A stretch of DNA of 21,073 nucleotides from Perkinsus chesapeaki (Eukaryota; Perkinsozoa; Perkinsida; Perkinsidae): contig JAAPAO010000604.1 of the NCBI GenBank assembly GCA_013115145.1, forward strand, positions 1-21,073. Reading direction: 5' to 3'. Below are positions 8,451-17,458 of the stretch, in pieces. The position numbers and the translations under genes are program-made. The number at the start of each line of letters is the position of its first letter. The stretch's first letter is position 1. The notes beneath the pieces are model-generated. The model was not told the DNA's origin and ran no database searches. It was given only the letters and a program-made list of their open reading frames with translations.

Positions 8451-11400
8451 CTACTCCCTCAACCACTCCAAGAATGGCTCCAAGGTAATCTCCAGCACGG
8501 ATGCTGGGAAGGTCATATCGAAGTTCTCGAGCACCTGTGGGCAAGAGAAAGGTCCCGAGTTCGATCCCGGCACCTGTCATCTCACCTCAGGATGAAGCAC
8601 ACCCAAAATGCCTATGCAGACATCACCGACCATGACCTTTGCCTGTCGGCCCGGGAACATAGCCGAGTCGTTGATCTCCTCAAGATGGTATCGCCTCTGA
8701 ACCCTCTTGTTCACATTCTCCTCGAAATCTGCTGCCAAGTTAAGTGACCACATGATTTGGTTCAGTAAACCATGGATGGTCTCGAACCCACTAGTGGTGC
8801 CTGGAATGGGGACAGATTGCACAATCGCCACCCTCCCGCCTCCCTACCTGCAATGAGTGCTGCCAGCCTTCGCTCGTTACGAGCTCCGGTCTCAGCCAGG
8901 GAAGATTGTATAACAACATCAGATACCTGACAGCATTTCCAGTGAGTTAGCGGCGAGAGCGGTATGAGCCTATCCTGACCTCGAACAGCTTGATCGGAGG
9001 CGGGTTGTGCTTGTTTGACTGCAAAACCTTGAGGAGGCATGGAATCAAACTAGTTCGGCAAATCTCGAAATCCCTGGTCTTAGGGTTGGACAGCTGCACC
9101 GGCACCGGGTTGATCTCATAAGGGTAATACTGGGACACCGCATCTGATAGAAAAACCGTATTCCACCACAACTGGCATCGCGGGTATCACCGTGCGCAGC
9201 TAGCTTCGACTTCGGGCTCTTGGAGCCGACAGGCTGCTTCTGATAGGCTTTCGGGATCGGCTCGTTACCGGTGAGCTCCAGAACGACATCCCTGCCCAAC
9301 GGTATGCGGCATGGCTTCACACCCAAAGGTCCCGGGTTCAATACCTCCTCATGAAATCATAGTTCTCCTTCGTATTTAACAACACCCATGTTAGACATTC
9401 ACAGAACCCAGCCATGGCGCATTCCGACCTGATAGACAATTCCTACCACACTTCCTTCAAATCATCCACTAACCTCATCATGTCCGATAACCTATTGATA
9501 GGTTGCTCCTTAGGGAAGGTGACTGTGAGAGGGACAGTAGCATCCAAGTTGTTATAACCATACCTAACAACAACAGAATAATGACGACAATAAAAAACAA
9601 CACGACGAACAAATTATTAATGAGAATACAACGCGACAAAGTATACCGGGATATCGACCCTCCTCGAATGGTCACCGAGGCAAAGAAGAGGGACTATCAC
9701 CATTTAGGGCGTACTAGTTATAAACCTCCATCACCTCTTCTCATTTTGTATCAGCAAGAGAGGATTATTAGCTCATTGTGATGGCAATTTCTCCGCTCGA
9801 ACGCATGTCCTATTAGAGCCGGCCGCCCGAGTACCAATAATGATCAAAAGGGAAATGCTCATGATCATGGGCCGCCGCACAGTCTCCGCCAAATGATGAA
9901 TGAGCATGGATAGTTGAGCAAGAGCGACGAGCATCCAACCCCACGCTTACGAAATAGCGAGATCCTCTACAAGATCACACTCGTGCATGACATCGCTTCT
10001 CGTAACAGGTATGGTGACCTGCAATGTGTGGTTCGCTGCATCAATAACCTTCGATGGTAGGAACCTACAGCAAAGCCACATCGCAACCGAATCTTCATAC
10101 CGCTCTTTTGCTACATCCTAGTCAGATCACTCGCAACCTGCTCATCATTGATTTTCTTCTCGATAGCGAGTGTCTTCCGAAGGTTCAATCCAGAGACCTC
10201 AATAACCCTCGAACTAAGGTCAGGGGTAATCATCGTCCTGCCAGCCCACTTCGAGGCATGGGCCGCCGAATAAGTCACCGGCACGGGCTCCACCGTGAAG
10301 GGCTTCGCAGCATACTGTGAGAAGGCCGTCACCTGTCAAGGCCAAGAAAGTGCAACTCCCCTACCGATTTCCACAATTATTACCAACATGTTAACAGCGG
10401 TTTTGCCCTTAGTGAGATCAGTACATGTGCACTCGATGAAGACATCCCGAGTGTCCAATGTAATCTTGGAGAAATCAGAATTGATGATCGGAGGTAGAGA
10501 CAGAATACGCCTGAAAGAGGTCCTCCCTCTCCAGCCTCAGACTCAGAATCGGCAGACTACTTTTTAGCATCCCTAATAACAGGGTACAGCGGAGCGTCCT
10601 TTATGATAGGCAAATAGGCCTTCAGTTGTTGGTGATGGGACAGCACCTGACACAAAAGGGTGTGAAATGACGAGCCTGGTATCATACTAATCATAAAAAT
10701 TTCTACCGATATTATACGAATTCCCCACTAGCTTGTTAAGCGACAATATAGTTCCTCTGTAAAAGCACCATACATAATACCACACAATAGCCTATAGGGA
10801 TACTGCCACGGAGATAATAATTTAACACTCTATACCAGACCGGCCACCCTCTAGAGTGGCACGGAAATGTTCATTGATGACTCTGGCAGCAATGTTTTAC
10901 CTCCATCATACGATTGCCGTCCATCTCCTCAGTCTGACCGAGTGGAATGAACTTGAATGAATCAGGTGGTAGAGCATCATAGGTGAAGGGACCTTGGATC
11001 TTAGAGAGGTCATGAGTACCTATCAACAATAATACGAAGAGGGCAGGCACCAACGACAATACGACAAGTCCGGGAAAATATAAAGCTACCAAAATTCCTC
11101 AAAGCAAATGATCTCGTCTGAAGGACACCCCTAACGACCATCTGGTCTCGTTCAACTTTAAAAAGCGTACACCAACACCGTGGGGTCAAGCATGGCAATA
11201 TAGAGGGGATATGTGTCGAATCATCAGAGTTCATGATGATCGCGGAAGTACCGAAATCATGTATACCATCACAACTACTCACCCATGCTTGCCAAAGTCC
11301 TCCTTCTGCAAATATTCTGATGAAGCTTATCTTGTAGGTCAATGAAACTCTGGTATCTAGCTTGATCGAATTCAATACCTCTCAATATAGCACAAACCAC

Positions 11401-11904
11401 ATAGGGCCTCACTTGGGCCGTTTCAGGGGAGACCTAGTAGCACCACCAATTATCCCATGTTCCCCTCCTGATCATTACCGTCATTGTGAGAGCTTTATCG
11501 GTCTGAACTGCTGGGCTCAAAGAGTAGGTTGGAGGCACCATGAGGCCCTTGAAAACCTATGTGAATAGCATTACGATTTCGTGTTACTATTTGCCCTACC
11601 TTAAGTGCAGTAGTGAGGCCTTCTAGACATAGGAGATCGTACCGATTGGCAGGCACATCCACTTTATAGATCACTCTCTTAGACTTCTTATCCGCCTCCT
11701 TGGCATCATAACCGCGTTCCCGAGTAAACATTTCGTATCTAAGGTTGAAGCTGGTATTTGGGGCGAATAAAAGATACCCTACTCGCTGGTAACCTCATCG
11801 AGCTCTAAGCCAAACTCGAAACAAAGGTGATCAAAGGATTCTTCGGTTAGGTCCTCGCCTAGCACTTCCTTCAATTCATCCTCGAAAACAGATACGGTAG
11901 GCAT
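8451..11904 (-). CDS. FARSB: Phenylalanyl-tRNA synthetase beta subunit
   Basis: Cytosolic PheRS beta, partner of the catalytic alpha subunit in the (alpha-beta)2 enzyme that charges tRNA-Phe. Sixteen exons join without a frame break: 11904-11783, 11738-11600, 11556-11479, 11433-11283, 11019-10901, 10646-10561, 10510-10384, 10332-10115, 10064-9951, 9563-9474, 9428-9345, 9291-9191, 9143-8980, 8926-8848, 8800-8586, 8534-8451; predicted 656 aa (human 589). Matching blocks run the full length: MPTVSV start, [55 protein letters not shown] (B3/B4 region), [15 protein letters not shown] (end of B5), [38 protein letters not shown]. The start ATG at 11904 fits the family N terminus exactly. Insertions relative to human lie near residues 42-58 and 443-475. 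Twelve introns are 43-53 nt and three are 254-387 nt. Confidence 0.96.
8535..8585 (-). repeat. Short PheRS-beta intron with antisense tRNA T-loop motif
   Basis: This 51-nt intron (GTGAGATG...CCCACAG) is fixed by the protein join VLHPE / VLENFDM. Its plus strand contains AAAGGTCCCGAGTTCGATCC followed by CGGCACC. That resembles the T-arm and 3' acceptor strand of a tRNA, including a pol III B box (GTTCGATCC), antisense to the gene. No A box, anticodon arm or full cloverleaf is present. Confidence 0.6.
9292..9344 (-). repeat. Short PheRS-beta intron with second T-loop motif
   Basis: This 53-nt intron begins GTATTGAACCCGGGACC on the gene strand. The plus strand therefore reads AAAGGTCCCGGGTTCAATAC, matching the motif in the intron at 8535-8585 (AAAGGTCCCGAGTTCGATCC) at 17 of 20 positions. 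Here the motif's 3' end coincides with the splice donor. Confidence 0.6.
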
Positions 11905-12235
11905 ACTACTAGTTAATAAATACCCAGGACAGGGGAGAAAGAATACTGACTTAGCCACCAACTCTATCGACCTTTCTTGCATCTTTCACGCATCAACCTA
12001 AGATTCCGCCCATCGTCCACCTTATTACCAATAACCCCCCATTTAACGCGTAGTCTCTTTAGTACCATTCCTCCCCACCATTTCCCATACCATACCTTTC
12101 CCCCACCTAAGAACCACTTAACCAAACACCAACCAGCCAAATCGATTAGATGGGCGCGCGCGAAATACAAACGCGATGTCCTTTCCGCTCATTCATTCGT
12201 TGCAACTCCTCTTCTCAAACAATGACCACTTCGAA
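11905..12235. other. Spacer upstream of PheRS beta
   Basis: No gene is supported. The part near 12060-12140 is strongly strand-biased, G/A-rich on the minus strand. Just before the PheRS start the minus strand has a pyrimidine-rich run, then TTATTAACTAG at 11918-11908, a plausible cis or SL trans-splice acceptor 3 nt before the ATG. Confidence 0.5.
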
Positions 12236-13070
12236 CTATCGTAAATCCACCAGCAAACACAAAGCGGAAATATTACGCAAGTGAGGCGCACTAGTAATCA
12301 AAGCGTTATTAATTTCGTTATAGAACGCTGTCGGCAACTCGACTACATCGAGCTCCGCTGTCTCACGCTGAAAGAAGGTTTTATCAACCACATATGAATA
12401 GCGATCCGCCAAGGCTACTAAGAACATGGAGATCTGAAGTGAGAAATTATAAAGGGGCTTAAATTTCATGTGTACCCTGTTCCTCGAGGGGCGTCAAAAG
12501 CACCTCAACCCGAAGTCTACTGTGATGGAAAATGTTTTCCTAGTGAAAGGGGGAGTTAATATTGGAGGATATCTCTGTATCGCCTTAGTTAGATTATGGG
12601 AGAACTGCGAATGGATTTCACTTCAAAACCATCTAAGAACTTACTCCAACTCCCAGACTGTATTCAGCCGCCACATAATTGACTTCCCAATCCGCCGAGT
12701 CTCAGTCCGCAACTCATCTACACAGCAATTGCTGACTTGTTATGATAAACCTTTTTATTTAAACTCCCGACCTTCCACGACTAGAGCCACGAAAATCGAA
12801 CTCGATTCTTCAAAATTTAGTCATTCCTAGTGTGATCAAGCATCTCCGACGATCCTAGTACTAGGCAATTCGATGCGCACTCTCCGCACTTAGGCGTTTC
12901 TCCATAAAGCATCGGCCAGCCTGCTCCCTCCGATCCCCGTTCTAGCTAGACACAGAGCCGATAGCGTGCACGGTATTATTGAAGGTGACCATCACTCTAA
13001 GAACACTAATGCTGGATTCTCCCGCAATGTCCTCGGAGGATTCTACACATCTTAACGAGAAATCTATCAT
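12236..13070 (-). CDS. Unrecognised multi-exon gene
   Basis: Coding character is inferred from open, phase-compatible segments. An ATG at 13070 opens MIDFSLRCVESSEDI..., a 50-nt GT-AG intron follows SISVLR, and the frame continues LERGSEGAGWPMLYGETPK. A later segment (about 12710-12638) reads DELRTETRRIGKSIMWRLNT and ends at a GTAAGT donor. The last segment, after acceptor CACTTCAG near 12436, reads ISMFLVALADRYSYVVDKTF, then TAELDVVELPTAFYNEINNA, and ends in TAG at 12236. The middle exons are not resolved and no family is recognised. The gene lies upstream of and parallel to PheRS beta, and its start is only 80 bp from the divergent centrin-like gene. An open frame on the plus strand (12468-12830) is probably its shadow. 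Confidence 0.4.
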
Positions 13071-13150
13071 GTTAATGAACTAGTGATGTTCACTGTCATG
13101 TCCATGGGTTCGAGTTCAAGTCAACTGTATTGGAAGTCAGCCTACCGTCA
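13071..13150. promoter_or_regulatory. Compact divergent intergenic region
   Basis: Only 80 bp separate the proposed ATG of the minus-strand gene (13070) from the ATG of the EF-hand gene (13151). Any promoters, 5' UTRs and splice-leader acceptors must share this interval. On the plus strand TTGGAAGTCAG at 13130-13140 is a plausible trans-splice acceptor 10 nt before the ATG. The interval also contains GGGTTCGAGTTC near 13107, similar to a B box. Confidence 0.4.
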
Positions 13151-14178
13151 ATGTCAAGCGAGTCACTGAACCTTGGCGGTGGTTTGCTAACAGACGAACA
13201 GATCGATGAGTTCAAAGAAGCATTCGATATGTTTGATAAAGACGGCGAGGGTACCATAGGTCCTGACGAGTTCACGGTGAGTTGGTACTTAGTATAAGAT
13301 ACTAGCTCAAGATCAGAGAGGGCTGCTTCCCAAAGCTTGACTTGCTCCTAATAAAGTCTACAATAGTCATCGAGAACCACATTCATATAATTTTGAGGGT
13401 TGCCCATCCGAACAAGCTGAAGGGTTTCGGATGCTTTCCACTGCATCTCTACCCAGACTTAACAGGACCCGACGGCAGCCTCGTGCAGGTTTGATGAGCT
13501 CTTAGATGACTCGCTCTGGAAGGGTTTATTGTGGTTAGAAGGTTCATACTCTGCGGGAGGCTCAATTGGCATTGTCTAGAACATTTTGATATAGACAATG
13601 CAAAGAAAGTAGCCGAGTGCGGAGTCGACCACGGATTTACGAAGTTGAATGAAAATGGCGTGAAATCTCCAAATCAGAGAGCATGTTTATTATAAACGTC
13701 TGATAAAGCCAATAACAGAGCGGAATTCTCAGTCTATGATGAAAACACTCGGCCTGGAGTTGACAGAGAAGGAGGTTTTGCTTTTACTTCAAGAGGTTGA
13801 TGAGGATAAATCTGGCGAGATCGAGTTCGAGGAGATGCTCAGCGCCTTGGTAGGCCTGTGAGTTGTAATTCGGCGCAGGTTCGATTCTCAGGTGCGGAAT
13901 ATGCGAGAAACCACAATTGAAGAACAGATGGAAGAAGCTTATAGAACTTTTGACAGAGACGACAAGGGCTACATTGACAGCAAAGATCTCTCTAGAGTGG
14001 TTTGTGAGCTGGTAGGGAACCTGCGACTAGGCATAAGGAGCCTCAATTGCAGGGCGAGAACGACGTGACTGTGTCAGAGGCTAGAGTGATGATGCAAAAT
14101 ACGCTTGATGGGAGAGATAAAGTCACAAAGCGAGAGTTCATGGTCATGTTGAAAATGAGCGATGATCCTTCTACTTGA
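13151..14178 (+). CDS. Centrin/calmodulin-family EF-hand protein
   Basis: Four exons joined in phase 0: 13151-13276, 13733-13849, 13892-14011, 14053-14178 (TGA); 162 aa, the usual size for centrins and calmodulin-like proteins. Four EF-hand positions are visible. Loop 1 (DKDGEGTIGPDE) and loop 2 (DEDKSGEIEFEE) keep acidic residues at positions 1, 3 and 12 and should bind calcium. Loop 3 (DRDDKGYIDSKD) has Asp instead of Glu at position 12. Loop 4 is degenerate (LDGRDKVTKREF), so the C lobe probably binds calcium weakly or not at all. The order LTDEQIDEFKEAFDMFD, ...CELGENDVT... favours centrin (basal body/centrosome) over calmodulin; another calmodulin-like protein is possible. Introns are 456, 42 and 41 nt. 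No N-terminal extension. Confidence 0.88.
13569..13601. repeat. 10-bp perfect hairpin in long intron
   Basis: GCATTGTCTA (13569-13578) and TAGACAATGC (13592-13601) are perfect reverse complements with a 13-nt loop, inside the 456-nt first intron of the EF-hand gene. Confidence 0.75.
13850..13891 (+). other. 42-nt intron ending in GGTTCGATTCTCAG
   Basis: This short intron is fixed by the joined EF-hand frame. It ends GCAGGTTCGATTCTCAG, placing a B-box-like GGTTCGATTC directly at the acceptor, in sense orientation here. Confidence 0.6.
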
Positions 14179-14759
14179 ATGTCGAAGAGATTTGTGTTGA
14201 AATAAACAAGTGACGCGACAGATACTGAAAGGGAATTCATATGAAAGTAGCAATTGTGCAGAGTATTCCACAATGCAAACGATACAACGGAAACTGAGCA
14301 TCTTAATTCCAGTTAAGTGTATCGAATATTGCTTCCTCATAAACAAAAAGTTAACCTGGTCAACAATAAGTTAGCAGCTTCTAGAAACCCTTCCGCTGCG
14401 CTATGATTTCCGGCATGTAGGATAAACTCGAATCTGCGTGCCCTTCAAGGAACGACTCGTGAAACCGCTTGAAGAGGTTCGATAAGGCCCTTATCATAAA
14501 GGCGGTTCCTACACTTGTAGGTCCTTGTGACTTCTGACTCTCAAAGCCCAAGTTATGGCCGGGCTGCATTGTTCAAGTTGGCACCATGAACCGCGGTATA
14601 GTTTTTGTGATTCTTTTACCGGACAGGATTGTCACTCGATGGAACCGATGTATCTTTCCGATTCTTTCGTCGCAGGACGATACTGTGCACTACTACTACT
14701 ACTAGCTAACTCAAAGCTTGGGTATCATACGCGAAACACAACAATGCATCGTAAAGAGC
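14179..14759. other. Convergent intergenic region
   Basis: This lies between the stops of the plus-strand EF-hand gene and the minus-strand P450 and must hold both 3' UTRs. I see no supported gene. A short ACT trinucleotide run lies at about 14690-14703. Confidence 0.6.
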
Positions 14760-16827
14760 TTAATCAGCAACTGGCGGGGACCGAGGGATCATCTGGAGCT
14801 CTAAATTTTCTGGTGTATACGTGAAAGTCTGAATTGCACGAACAAGTGATATATCATGACTATGTTCAATATTATCAAAATGTCTAAGTATCATGGCCAA
14901 GAGTACAGTAGCTTCTTTCAAAGCCATAACTTGACCAGGACACTGTCGAGGGCCTCCACCGAATGCAAGATGATCTCGGGCACGATCCTTGTCAATACCG
15001 CAACCATTGGACGATAGCCAACGTTCCGGCCTGAGTCAAGATAACTTGCCGGCAAGCTCTATCGCAGCCTTAGGGTATTTTACCCCTAGCAAGGAAAGCG
15101 ACAGAGTACTCATAATTAGGAACCTATTAGGCGGCCAGAACATCAGCTTACCAAAAGGTTGTTCCGCCACAGGACTCAGCAACCATAGCCTTGTGCAATA
15201 ACGTCACAACAACGGCTCCGGGTAAGATATCTTGGCCAGCGAGTGTCGTATTGCGTATGCAAGCTTGGGGAAGAAACCCAGTAGCTGGTTTAAGCTGAAT
15301 GCTAAGAACATATCACCGCACACGAACCGGTAAACTCACTCTTAGTGTTTCGAGAATACAACCCTGCGTAAAGGTGAGGAGCTCAAGATCAGCATCTACT
15401 GCTGGATCACGGCCCAGCTTATCAACTTCAACCCTGGCTTTGGTTTGGATATGTGGGTAAAGGCATAAATAGTAAAGACACCACGCCACAGTAGTTGATG
15501 TGGTCTCACTACCAGCTATCAGAAATCTACTCATAGAGAGAAATGATACATCGAATCATGATAGACTGTCTCACGTGATAAGGTTGCCTTGTAAATCATC
15601 CTTCTCAAGATGCATTAACTTATCTAAAAGATCATCCCTTTCTTTGGATTCTCCTCGTATCTTCTCAGCTCGTCTCATCCCGATAATCTCTTCGCAAGTG
15701 GATCGAAGTCGTCTCACTCCTGTATGTAACTAAGCAACATAATGACCCAGAGACCCATCACTGATCCACCTTCCTTATCATTGGATTAAGATTCCATGGG
15801 AACCTATCTCGAGTCGCCCATGGAAGAGCTGCCCATTGCACGGCATATCCGGCACCAGCGAGGGAGTCCATTATAGCTCCCTGGACATCTTCAAAGTGCT
15901 GGCTCAGTTGGATCTCTGAAAACTCAGTTTAAATTGATACGCTAAATCACGGCGGTGATCACAACTACTACGGTATGACAGCAACTTACTCTCAGGATTC
16001 AAGAAATTGAAGTCCTTCCCTAGAGTCGCAGTACATAGGACATCTAGAGTACAAAGATGCAACAACTGTGTCGGAGACCAAACAATACGACCGTCCGGCT
16101 CACTGGCGAGGTGCTGTAGGCATCGCACCTACTGATAACGGGGTACCAGAATGGCGAAGCGTCGAGATGTATTACTAGTTTAGCTGTAACTTTAGACATG
16201 GCATGGACCATAGCCGCCGAGTTGCTATCATTAAAAGCTGGAGCACCCAATCTTCTATTCCGCTTCCACTCATCTCCTTCAGTTGTAAACATACCCGAAA
16301 TAGGCAACACCTTATCCTTATTGAAGGACCTCGTATAAGCGTTCGGCCGCTCCTTCAACACTTGGCGGATTGAGTCTTGACTCGATACGACCACCATATC
16401 TTGTCCGAAAGCTCTGAATGATTGGTGAGCGAGCAGCATGAGCTCGAACTAGCATTTCAAAAGGCTGGTGTCACATGCCCTACCTGATATAGTAAATGCC
16501 ACCATAGGTGTCGGCGAAGATTTCAAAGGCATAGAGACATTGCTCTAGAGTCCTCGGCAGAAACCCCCAGATCGAGTTGAACTGACATACACTTTTAATG
16601 ATGATGTGTTGTGTATTTGGTATGAGGCTTGATTGATCTATAAACCTCACCTGGGTGGGCCCACCGAATCGAGCGTGGAGATCGATGGTTGTTTGCTTTA
16701 TACGTCTGAGAATTCTCAAGCCCAGTACCGAGATCACCCCAGTGACAAGCAACAAGCCACCACGTAAACCTAGGATGGCTTGGCACTTCCCTAACACTTT
16801 GTTAGTCACGGGGGATAGGATAGCCAT
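14760..16827 (-). CDS. Cytochrome P450 monooxygenase (tandem copy A)
   Basis: Haem-thiolate monooxygenase, probably anchored in the ER membrane; substrate unknown. Nine exons: 16827-16651, 16581-16484, 16413-16176, 16128-15990, 15915-15770, 15729-15575, 15529-15340, 15294-15152, 15030-14760 (TAA); 518 aa, normal P450 length. An N-terminal hydrophobic anchor (GLRGGLLLVTGVISVLGL) lies at about residues 20-37. Family motifs: C-helix WxxxR in EWKRNRR (W141), I-helix AGSETT (323-328), K-helix ETLR (378-381), PERW, and the haem loop FGGGPRQCPG with ligand Cys459. Exon lengths equal those of copy B except exon 1, which is 3 nt shorter. The exon 4 acceptor must be CAGTAG at 16129; using the CAG three bases earlier would leave an in-frame TAG. 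The gene looks intact, not a pseudogene. A CTTTAG acceptor-like site lies about 35 nt upstream of the ATG. Confidence 0.94.
14855..15029. repeat. P450 duplicated tract C (haem exon), copy A
   Basis: Nearly identical to 17554-17728 (about three mismatches in 175 bp by eye). It covers the haem-binding part of exon 9; identity falls sharply on both sides. Confidence 0.8.
15386..15823. repeat. P450 duplicated tract B, copy A
   Basis: About 438 bp matching 18075-18512 with roughly ten mismatches. It spans the end of exon 5, exon 6, most of exon 7 and the two introns between. Intron identity as high as exon identity points to recent sequence exchange. Outside the tract exon 5 differs in most codons. 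Confidence 0.85.
16171..16303. repeat. P450 duplicated tract A, copy A
   Basis: About 130 bp matching 18890-19022 with two or three mismatches. It covers the 3' half of exon 3 (WKRNRRLGAPAFNDSNSAAM region) and the splice donor. Confidence 0.8.
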
Positions 16828-17458
16828 GTGTGGAGTGCGGATAGTGATTAATTATCGTCGATACTAAAGATGAAGTCTTGCGGCACTGAGTGACCGCATG
16901 ACTCAAAAGGGTAGTGGTTCAACAATACCAACTCTACTTTGACAACTAGAGTGTCCTTATCGTCGTTGACTGTTCGACTAGCTTGGACCAAGCATCATGC
17001 AATCCACGCGAGAGCACAAGTTTGTGAGAGGCGTAACAAATGAGATAAAACGTGTTGCACCGAATGCGTTGTTGGGACTCCCAACTTGGGAGAGTCTTGG
17101 TCGTACCGTGGACCTGCAGGGTGTCCCCCCAAAAAATGTGCTCTTTTGAATAGTTTTTTTCGGGACACCCTGTATATAGTAACAACGGAGTCGTTTTCTC
17201 TCAACAGTCGAATAGTGGAGAGCATTGCGGGTGTTGATGGAGGAGTGAATGCCACTTTTGACTGCCCGAATGCCACTGATTGAGGAATAGATGTCAGTTG
17301 CGCTCGTGCTCAGCCATCTCTTCTTGTGTTTTCGATATTGACCAGAGCGTACCGGCCCGACTTCTCAATTCTGAGACAACGCAAAGTCACAATGAGGGAA
17401 AAGAATGAAGGGGCAATAGCTGCCGTTGAATAGAAATGATGACTGCAAAGCAAACGAA
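16828..17458. other. Spacer between tandem P450 genes
   Basis: About 630 bp between the start of copy A and the stop of copy B. No gene is supported. It should contain the promoter or trans-splice acceptor of copy A and the 3' UTR of copy B, and it carries the small inverted-repeat element at 17117-17172. Confidence 0.6.
17117..17172. mobile_element. Miniature mariner-like inverted-repeat element (MITE)
   Basis: The left end CAGGGTGTCCC(CCC)AAAAAA at 17117-17136 pairs with the right end TTTTTTTCGGGACACCCTG at 17154-17172; apart from two extra C the arms match. The right end is followed by TA. CAGGGTGTCCCGAAA termini next to TA are typical of Tc1/mariner elements. Only about 17 bp lie between the arms, so the element is non-coding and extremely short. 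The left flank is TG rather than TA, so the target duplication has decayed or is absent. Confidence 0.65.

Noticed and set aside
8527-8580. tRNA gene on the plus strand
   Set aside because: Only a T-arm/acceptor-like 3' part is visible. No A box, D arm or anticodon arm can be placed upstream, and the segment is confined to a 51-nt intron.
8030-8595. Plus-strand open frames opposite the RBM25 start and PheRS end
   Set aside because: They are complements of the polyP/polyQ region and of the last PheRS exons, which have strong family support on the other strand.
12468-12830. Plus-strand open frame of 120 codons
   Set aside because: No family similarity. The complementary strand has segments with splice sites and better coding character, though certainty is low.
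14381-14569. Minus-strand open frame downstream of P450 copy A
   Set aside because: No start context, no domain, and it lies in the convergent 3' UTR interval.
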